33,523 bases of DNA from Butyriboletus loyo (taxonomy: Eukaryota > Basidiomycota > Agaricomycetes > Boletales > Boletaceae). Positions 26,501 through 33,523 of this stretch are shown here, in pieces (positions within the stretch are counted from its first letter, which is position 1; each line of letters starts with the position of its first letter). Below the pieces are notes generated by a model. It searched no databases. It saw only the letters and a program-made list of their open reading frames with translations, and was not told where the DNA came from. The translations under genes were made by a program, and so were the position numbers. Where the stretch lies: contig JBBPSI010000255.1 of the NCBI GenBank assembly GCA_038093515.1, positions 1 to 33,523 of the forward strand, given 5' to 3'.

Positions 26501-27315
26501 TCTGTTACCCTGCATTCCTGGCGTCATGATGTGGCACGTCACTGGACACCGACGACAAGCGATTGGCTGACCTGCTCGCGGGTGTGACTAAGGCCCCCAT
26601 TGCTCAACGGCCCCGATCGTGGCGGCATCACATGAGCCATTCGATACTACATCGACCCTTATGAAGTATATGAATTTTATGACTTTGAATTAGATCTTTC
26701 GATTCGTGTATGCCAGCGGTAGTCGGATTTGGTAGGCGCCGGAACTAAGTACTGAGAACCGACCGATCGTTGAAGACCCCCCTCCACTTTGAATTTCTTG
26801 CTTTATATTTCTAAATTTCGTATTTCTTTATTCTGTACCAGAGATATGTTTATGACTTCGGAAGCTTATTTCATCAATACAGGTACACTGACTCACCCGA
26901 CGGAAACTGGGTCATCGGTCCTTTTCCAGGAGATCCTACCCTGTTCTTGGCTACGTCCGGTAGTGGACATGGATTCAAGGTGAGTGTGACTTATGAATAC
27001 GATTGTTTGAGGCAGAGACAGCTCCGAGTCGAGTTGAGCCTCGATGGCATCGCTTGATTTCCAGGAACGTCTTCAATCTGTTGGCGAATCGGATATACAT
27101 ATCCGTTACTAACTTCCTTCATCTATCCCCTCCTCTCTCAGTTTCTCCCGAACGTTGGCCGCCTCATCGTAGATTCCCTCGAGGGCATGCTCGATGCTGC
27201 GACGGCGGCACGGTTCGCAGTCGACCGGGACGTCGCGGGTGCAAAGAATGGCGAACGTGCGTCGCACGTCACGCAGGAACTCGATATAGGGGAGCTCTGT
27301 GGGCCGGAGGATTAG
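23572..27315 (+). CDS. FAD-dependent amine/amino-acid oxidase (DAO family; sarcosine/fructosyl-amino-acid oxidase-like)
   Basis: Seven exons: 23572-23782, 23871-23967, 24078-24557, 24614-24713, 25713-25969, 26883-26979, 27142-27315. All introns are GT-AG; the total is 1416 nt, a 471-residue protein, fully in frame, typical of the family. The N-terminal FAD Rossmann motif is IVIVGAGTFG (residues 24-33), followed by VTVLDRG; DINKVVRSCYSD follows exon 1. RMCWYTDSPDG near residue 381 places a cysteine where monomeric sarcosine oxidase attaches FAD covalently, followed by SGHGFKFLPNVGRL. These enzymes oxidise secondary amines or glycated amino acids, giving peroxide and an imine; the exact substrate cannot be told. 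There is no C-terminal SKL-type peroxisomal signal (ends GPED). Introns 4 (999 nt) and 5 (913 nt) are far longer than the others (88, 110, 56, 162 nt). Confidence 0.9.
24714..25712 (+). other. Oversized intron 4 of the oxidase gene
   Basis: GTAAGC...GTTAG, 999 nt, between exons that join cleanly (YTFP-PTEDGIVKLAIH). The interior has no recognisable gene. It is probably an old insertion in a short intron; no clear terminal repeats were seen. Confidence 0.65.
25970..26882 (+). other. Oversized intron 5 of the oxidase gene
   Basis: GTGAGT...ATACAG, 913 nt, splitting the tryptophan codon of RMCW. No recognisable gene or transposon signature inside. Confidence 0.65.
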
Positions 27316-28108
27316 AGCTATTGTGACTGTCTGAACGCGTTCAAATTCACTGTATAAGAAATCTGTGATGATTCTCATTCGCTAGGACCACCATCTGCTT
27401 AGCCAGTTAGTCCATCTGAGGGAGGCGGACCAAAAGTCGAGGTTTGACACCTGTCGCGATCGTATGATATGGTACGTGCTGCTCAGATCACCGGGCCAAG
27501 TTGGGATTATTTCTGTCCGCGGACACTTGATGGAAGTTTCAGGACGTTCTCGACGAATTGATCAAGCACCCTGAAAAGCGATTTCTCGGATTGGAAACAT
27601 GTTCTGAGGGTTCTGGACCGAGCGATGACTCTGTATTCCCAGCTCACATTCTTGTTTGCGTGTCTGTTACCCTCATCGACGTCCTGCCTGTGTACTAAAT
27701 AATATTGGCAGTGTAGACTGTTCCTACCAAGGCCATCAGTGAAACGGTTATTGGTCGGAACCAATGACTAGCAGTCTGTAGCAGTCTGTGGCACTCGGCT
27801 ACACTCGGTTAGCATCGGAAACTAGCAACTGTTTTACTGACGAAGCCTCTCCCTTCAAGTTCCACGCCCGGCGCCTCAACCCGCTGTTCCGATTATCATC
27901 GACTCAGGAACTAGTACACACTTACCTCATCGGTTCGAATTATCTACACAATAAAATTCGTTCGCACAACGATTCGAGGATCTCGCCAATGTTTGGCACA
28001 GTACCAGAACTAACCCTGAATGGCGCGCAGCGCGATAAACCTAACTCTATCACTAGGTTTATTAGTATCAGAGCACAGCCTGGTCTTGCCCCTAAACCTT
28101 GACTTTAA
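27316..28108. other. Downstream intergenic region
   Basis: No gene supported. A minus-strand open stretch (27507-27764) contains FRVLDQFVENVLKLPSS but has no recognised family or convincing start. Confidence 0.35.
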
Positions 28109-28498
28109 GGCCTGCCCAACTCCCCCGACTCGGCCAAGCGCTTCCGACAAAACGAAGGCCACCGCTTCACTCCAAGTTCAACAAAATGGAGGCGTTTGCC
28201 GTTCGGGGTTTTGAAAGTCAGGTAGCCATTGTGTTCGGTACCTACGGTACCCTTGCGCCACGTCGCCTGTGGCACTCGAAGAGTCGTCACACCACACCAA
28301 AGACTAGTACCAAAAGATACTAGTGCTAGTACTATTCGCCTGTCTGATTGCTATCAGATTGTGATGTGACTATCATGTGGCAAGGTTAACTTGCTCGTCG
28401 CGCGGCAGCGCTTTCTCCGCTTTCTCCCAGCGCTGGAAGCTGTCGGAATATACAACCTGGCCCCGAACGCTTGGCCGAGGCGGGGAGCCGAGTAGGCC
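28109..28498. mobile_element. MITE-like element with about 32-bp terminal inverted repeats
   Basis: The left end begins GGCCTGCCCAACTCCCC and continues to CTCGGCCAAGCG; the reverse complement of the right end begins GGCCTACTCGGCTCCCC and continues to CTCGGCCAAGCG. About 26 of 32 positions agree. Flanks TTAA and CTAA suggest a short TA-rich duplication. It separates kinase-like sequence (GIWNRL) from what follows. No transposase. Confidence 0.45.
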
Positions 28499-28760
28499 CT
28501 AAGCCTGTTCCAGATACCAAGCTCTCGGCGTATCATCTACAGATCAAGAACGAACCCCACAGGCTGGTCCTGTGGCTAAGTCGAATGTAAAAAGGACGTA
28601 CTCGGCGGGAGACCTTTCTTCCATCTCGTTTGTCTCGTTTGTGTTCGTCGACCATGAAACCGAACCGAAATGCTTTGACGGATACCTAGTCAAAGAGATG
28701 AGGAAGCCAAGAAGAAGAAAAGGAGTCGCGAAAACGACGGCTCCGAAAACATGCATTGTT
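28499..28760 (-). pseudogene. Second kinase N-lobe fragment
   Basis: The minus strand reads VSVKAFRFGFMVDEHKRDKR (Lys at 28674-28676) and, after an intron-like gap, MIRRELGIWNRL. This is paralogous to VTVKAFR...VNEHEK and MCRELGTWKRL at 20930-21120. Sequence after GIWNRL is replaced by the MITE-like element. No catalytic lobe. Confidence 0.65.
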
Positions 28761-29189
28761 GTGTCCACAAGTACAGTGCTACAATATCGTCGTTCCGGGG
28801 CCCTAAGTTCCTTCAAAAATCATATATGGCGGTCAAACGCCAACAGTGTGGGAGGCCGCATGGCGACTAGAGGCAGGAATAGTTGTGCTAACATCCATGT
28901 GAATACCAGGTACCCACGCGAGGTACCCACACAACAATCTTACTGCATTTTCCTACAATGGCAGAAGGAAAAGCGAGTTAGCAAGGACATAACATGTGAA
29001 GAGACAAACCTAAACCAACCTGGGATCCCTGAAGTTTGGGCGATGTGAATATTCGTCTTCAAGTGCCGAGTACGTTACCAACCAGTTGTCCAGTATACTG
29101 ACAAACCGAGCATGTGAGACTTTGGTGCCACCAGTAGCAGCCAAAATCATACATCAAAGTGTGCTGCTAGCACAAAAGGTGTGGTACAT
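28761..29189. other. No gene recognised
   Basis: Unremarkable sequence; open stretches here overlap the antisense of the kinase fragment. Nothing supported. Confidence 0.3.
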
Positions 29190-29420
29190 CAATCAGCTAA
29201 TTTACAACTCAATAAGATCCTCAGATATTGATATATCATTGATAAATAGTAGTAGTGACAAATATTTCTCATCTTCCACCTCTAATACATCACTAATAAA
29301 TAGGATCCTCAGTTAGTGATCCTAATAGTGATATATCATTGATATATCACTCTCAGCTATGCAGTTATCTCATGCCTACCAGTGATTTCCCACCTCTAAT
29401 ACATCACTAATACATCAGTA
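29190..29420. repeat. AT-rich palindrome and direct-repeat cluster
   Basis: A perfect 25-bp palindrome (AGTGATATATCA, one base T, TGATATATCACT) at 29327-29351. A related partial copy lies near 29230, and the direct repeat CACCTCTAATACATCACTAATA occurs twice (about 29277 and 29391). GATCCTCAG also occurs twice. Possibly a MITE core or a replication/hairpin structure. Confidence 0.6.
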
Positions 29421-29609
29421 CAAAGTAGTCTACTCCTGGTGCTTTTCTGATTATTTAATCATAGCAAAATGATTGCCAGGGCTTCTGGCTGCCCTTGACC
29501 TTCTTTGTCCGCATTTTGAGTGATTACATAAGTGGCTGTGAAGCAGTGACATCACCAGGGGTAATTCCCAGAAGCAGCCACTGCTTCCATAACATTCTTT
29601 ATTGGAAAT

Positions 29610-30431
29610 TGTTACAGTTTTACCCCTAAGCGTACCCCGCCACTCGTTTTCCCACGCTTACGCGTCCCCGCCGCCCCCGCCGCCTCGCGATGCCGCCCAT
29701 CGCCCGCTCCCTAGTCGCCTAGTGGACGTTATCCACTTCCCCGGTTGCTCCTGCGAGTCTCTGTGCCGTTGCACGAGATAGCCCCTGTCTTCTCGCCCCG
29801 ACGGGCCGGACCTTCAGCTGAGCTGTCGCGTCCCTCTTTATTTTGACCAATGACATTTCTTACATCACGTGACTAGCACGTGACTAGATTACGACGCGTC
29901 AGTACCTTCGCGTCGAGACCCGTATCCAAGGGCTCCGCCGTTCGCGCACCCTTCGCCCTGTGGGGCTCACCTCGTGGACATCGTCACTTCGCCTTCAGCT
30001 CTTCTCATTCGCTGACGATGTCGCCTTCTTACTCGGAGCTTCGCTCCCTCGTTACCGGCACTTTGCCGCTTCCCTTTTCGCCGCTATGACTCGGACGGAC
30101 TCATAGCCCTATGCCCTTCGCTGCCACGCACAGCTCGGTCTGTGCACGATGGCCCTTAGTATATATACTCGCACTTAGACTAGTACGAGTTCTTTAGCTA
30201 ATTCTACGCATCTACCAAGTGCATAGTAATCTAGCAATATACCCATCTCTTGCCGATAAAGCCGATAAGAGCCTGCTCGATCTCGTCTGGTCGCCACCAC
30301 ACAAGATCTCGCCGACACTTGCTTTGCAAGACACCCGATAGCGTCGTTCACGCGAGTCGGCACTTTCCTTATTAGGCTCGAGCCCCTAGTCAAGTGCTCG
30401 CTGCTAGTTATTGTGCGCTATCAGCGTAACA
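29610..30431 (+). repeat. Solo LTR, family B copy 2 (822 bp)
   Basis: TGTTACAG...GCGTAACA, flanked by the perfect 5-bp duplication GAAAT (29605-29609 and 30432-30436). Nearly identical in structure to 11185-12007; AGTATATATACTCG near 30158 is TATA-like. Confidence 0.92.
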
Positions 30432-30436
30432 GAAAT

Positions 30437-30636
30437 CACCTAGATCATATATTTTTCATTGCTCCCTCCTTATTGCAGCTACTTCCCCTTTTTGAATACA
30501 TGATCTGACTGTAGGTACATAGTGTACATATCATAATGGACTGTTCCTACTGCTTACATGAGGTCCTGAAAGGCCCTATAAGGCAAATATCAATATATGG
30601 TGAAAAACAAAACACATAACCACATATTTGATATAT
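30437..30636. other. AT-rich spacer between two LTRs
   Basis: No gene or repeat recognised in these 200 bases. Confidence 0.35.
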
Positions 30637-31085
30637 TTTTGGAATTGGTAAAGTCCGAGCAGGCGCACCGAGGGCAACAAAGGATGCAAGGGTAAACCTA
30701 TCAGTGGAAAGACTCACTGATAATACGAGAGTGAGAGTATCGCAAACAGAGTATAAGGAGCAAAGCTCAACTTAGAGATATCGCAGTAGTGATGATAGAA
30801 CTGAAAGATCTAGAGAAAAGCGACAAGCCATAAGGGCTGTCTTATATACAGTACATGAGTGTTTGTACTTATGTTCTGTATAGTACCTTTATAAGGTATA
30901 GTATAGAATACATGACAATATGATAGAGATAAGAGATAAGACCAAGCATATCATCCAATAGCATAATAAGAGCTATTTGTAATGTGATAAGCGTGACTAG
31001 GTCTAGACAATGATGTCATATAGACCAGTCTAGAAACGTAGTGGCTGTAAGTGAAATGCTGAAATAGAACACTACCGTTTCAACA
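30637..31085 (-). repeat. Copia LTR, family C copy 2 (449 bp)
   Basis: Reverse-complement copy of 13483-13931 (on plus: TTTTGGAATTGG...CGTTTCAACA). The flanks TATAT and AAGAA do not match, and copia pol begins abruptly at its right side, so it is probably a recombined solo LTR that removed the upstream part of the pol gene. Confidence 0.85.
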
Positions 31086-33458
31086 AAGAAGGTTATCGAT
31101 GCAAAATTACCAACCAAACCAAGATTTGGAACCCTCAAGGATGTTTGGTAGTGCAGGCTTCTGCCTTGCTTCCAAACAATCCCCTCCACTGGTTTCAGGC
31201 AAAAATGCTTACTCCAGATGTCGGGATCCACTCCTTGCAGGATGTTGGATCTTCTTCATTGTGGCACCACCGTTTTGGTCATCCTTCCAAGAACGTGTTA
31301 CGCCATGCTTACAAGAACATTAAGGGTATGCCGTTAATACCTGAACCTTCTGACGACATTCCTTGTCGAGGCTGTGCCTTAGGCAAGATGCATGAACGTC
31401 CCTATGCGCCTTCATCCAAATGCACATCTCAGGTCCTTGGGCTAGTGCATTCCGACTTGGTCGAATTCCCCACACACTCTCGGACTCAGAAGCGCTACAT
31501 TTTGACTTTTATTGATGACTTCTCTGCTTTTGCCGTTGTGCGGTTTTTACGCCTTAAATCTGAGGCAGCTGATGCTTTTAAGGAAGTGGTTATCTGGGCT
31601 GAACGTCAGACCCAGTCTTCGCTTCTTGCTGTCTGTTCGGATCGTGGGGGGGAATACATGTCTAAAGACATTTGGACGTTCCTCTCGTCCAGGGGCATTG
31701 AGCATCAGCTCTCTGTACCTCACACCCCTCAACAGAATGGACGTGCAGAGCGATTTAATAGGACCATCCTGGAAAAAGAAGAAGCCATGCGCCATACTGC
31801 CTGTCTACCTAAAGTCTTCTGGCAGGACGCAACTGAAACCTCACTTCATATCTACAATCGACAACCGATGCATCGTCATAATTGGAAAACCCCCATCGAG
31901 ATGTTCTCTGGGGAGAAACCGGATGTCTCCTATTTCCGGGTATTTGGATGCCATGCATACATTTTTATAAAGAAGGAACTCAGGGAAAACAAGTTGTCTC
32001 CAAAATCGGAACAAGCCACATTCATCAGATATGAACTTGGCACCAAAGGCTATCGCTTTTGGTCTCCAACCCGAAGATGAGTTCTAGTAGAGTCTGTTGC
32101 GACTTTTGATGAAGAAAACTTCCCACATTGTTCCAAAGAACAGAACGATAGACAAGCTGCAATTCCGCCTCCAATTCTTTCAACAGATGCTGATGAACAT
32201 GGAGATGATGAAGATAGTATATCTGATACCCCACCATCAAACCAACAAAGAGCTGACGAGCCACCTCCACTAGGAGTATGTTTTGATGGAACTGGTATAA
32301 TACGTGAAGGCCTACCACCAATTTCCCCCATTTTAAATCCTGACGAAATGCAACAACTGTCTCCTCAACCATCTGTCACACCTTCACCATGGGTTATCCC
32401 TGAATATCCACCATCACCTTTAATCCTCGACCCTCCATTTCCTGATTCCATTCATGAAGAACAACAACCGTTATTCTCACCTCCACACCCTGGAGTTAAA
32501 AGAGAAATGCCAGATACTGGACATAGATTGTCCATAACGGATCGACACCAACATAAACGCCAAATGATACCTCCATTGGAAACCTTTGAAGATCCTGGTC
32601 GGATTCGTCCTTCCACTTTCTTACCTCCAATAAGAGTATATCCTGAACGAATCACTGAATTTCACAATCGTCCTCATCAACATCATCTGACATGAGATGT
32701 TCATGCTCAAGGTCACCAACGTGACTTATATGATGAGTTCGATCAGGATTTATGGTCTCAAGGTGCTCCAATCCCAATGATCAATGATCCAGATTTCTTG
32801 CAGACTGGTCAGGACTTTAATCCTCGTCCTACTCACATCCGTATTCCACAGATTGTCCCAGATAATGCTTATGGGAATCAACCTCCGATCGAGATAGAAT
32901 GAGAGATACATTTCGGAATTGGTAAAGTCTGAGCAGGCGCACCGAGGGCAATGAAGGATGCAAGGGTAAACCTATCAGTGGAAAGACTCACTGATAATAC
33001 GAGAGTGAGAGTATCGCAAACAGAGTATAAGGAGCAAGGCTCAACTTAGAGATATCACAGTAGTGATGATAGAACTGAAAGATCTAGAGAAAAGTGACAA
33101 GCCATAAGGGCTGTCTTATATACAGTACATGAGTGTTTGTACTTATGTTCTGTATAGTACCTTTATAAGGTATAGTATGAAATACATGACAATATGATAG
33201 AGATAAGAGATAAGACTAAGCATATCGTCCAATAGCATAATAAGAGCTATTTGTAATGTGATAAGCATGACTAGGTCTAGACAATGATGTCATATAGACC
33301 AGTCTAGAAACGTAGTGGCTGTAAGTGAAATACAGAAATAGAACACTACTGTTTCAACAATACATTGAGGACTGGATCCTATTCAGGAGGAGTTAATTCC
33401 TATTCCACAATCAGTTAATCAACCAAGACCCACAAATGAAAAAGATGACTTAGGACAG
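31086..33458 (+). pseudogene. Ty1/copia pol fragment (integrase and downstream linker), decayed
   Basis: Open from 31086 in one frame: GAG-pre-integrase zinc motif (WHHRFGHPS ... CRGCALGK), then integrase core with D in LVHSDL, D in CSDRGGEY and E in NGRAERFN, then an acidic/Pro-rich linker. The frame is broken only by four TGA codons (32078-32080, 32693-32695, 32900-32902, 33366-33368), and it resumes after each. A solo LTR (32911-33359) is inserted within it. Gag, protease, RT and RNase H are absent; the right side is cut by an LTR at 33459. Confidence 0.88.
32911..33359 (-). repeat. Solo copia LTR, family C copy 3 (449 bp)
   Basis: Reverse orientation (on plus: TTTCGGAATTGG...GTTTCAACA). 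Flanked by the exact 5-bp duplication ATACA (32906-32910, 33360-33364). The interrupted copia reading frame continues in register after removing the LTR and one duplication. This copy fixes the LTR ends. Confidence 0.9.
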
Positions 33459-33523
33459 TGTTACGCTGGAGTGCGAAACAACTAGCAGTGAGCACTTGAA
33501 TAGGGGCTCGAGCCTAATTGGGA
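33459..33523 (-). repeat. Start of a family B-related LTR (cut by window end)
   Basis: TGTTACGCTGG... and GGGGCTCGAGCCTAAT match the reverse complement of the 3' end of the 11185/29610 LTRs with several differences, so it is a related LTR in minus orientation. The rest lies beyond the window. Confidence 0.75.

Noticed and set aside
27507..27764. Minus-strand ORF downstream of the oxidase gene
   Set aside because: No recognisable domain, start context or splice partner.
28062..28078. ATTAGTATCAGAGCAC as a copia-like primer-binding site
   Set aside because: No LTR end is adjacent and the match to TGGTATCAGAGC is imperfect.
32078..32902. TGA recoding (readthrough or selenocysteine) in the copia ORF
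   Set aside because: The element is truncated and decayed, and C-to-T loss at CGA is a simpler explanation.
1..33523. CRISPR array or bacterial operon
   Set aside because: Spliceosomal introns, LTR retrotransposons and chromodomain integrase show a eukaryotic genome; no regular spacer-repeat array was seen.

Overview
The window looks like a repeat-rich, gene-poor stretch of an Agaricomycete (mushroom-forming basidiomycete) genome. The evidence is short GT-AG spliceosomal introns (49-110 nt), a chromodomain Ty3/gypsy element, Helitron Rep/helicase genes, degenerate protein-kinase genes resembling the large kinase families of these fungi, and one intact multi-intron oxidase gene. I see no rRNA, tRNA or CRISPR array.

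Layout. (1) 1-3530: 5' half of a minus-strand gypsy element (LTR 3105-3530, gag, protease/RT running off the left edge). It sits inside (2) a minus-strand Helitron gene, 3531 to about 8575. (3) 8580-10059: non-coding spacer holding a perfect solo LTR (9388-9896, TSD GTTAT). (4) 10060-13482: second Helitron copy on the plus strand, head-to-head with the first and broken by LTRs at 11185-12007, 12115-12659 and 13483. (5) 13483-14566: 5' LTR, primer-binding site and leader of a copia element, cut by (6) a minus-strand gypsy element, 14567-18858, that is 5'-truncated inside RT and carries an extra zinc-knuckle ORF between pol and the 3' LTR. (7) 18859-22690: minus-strand remains of host-type genes (MAPKKK-like fragment, U2AF-like RRM, degenerate kinase, small zinc-finger-like gene, kinase C-lobe scrap). 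(8) 23572-27315: a complete seven-exon FAD-dependent amine/amino-acid oxidase, the one clearly healthy host gene. (9) 28109-29420: MITE-like inverted repeat, a second kinase N-lobe relic and an AT-rich palindrome cluster. (10) 29610-33523: solo LTR (TSD GAAAT), copia LTRs and a decayed copia integrase/linker region, ending in the start of another LTR.

The most informative points: the gypsy family shows the architecture of self-primed (Tf1/sushi-type) retrotransposons, because ten bases next to the LTR are complementary to the predicted 5' end of its own RNA. Its gag stop overlaps a T-run that allows a -1 shift into pol. A 423-codon three-zinc-knuckle ORF lies 11 nt after the pol stop in the related element. 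The Helitron gene has several short introns, two of them frame-preserving in copy 1, and an N-terminal array of 18-residue Q-rich repeats. The copia element has a half-tRNA (initiator Met anticodon arm) type primer site. In the decayed copia pol all four in-frame interruptions are TGA, as expected from C-to-T change at CGA codons.

All calls come from reading translations and motifs by eye. No database search, alignment program or RNA data was available.
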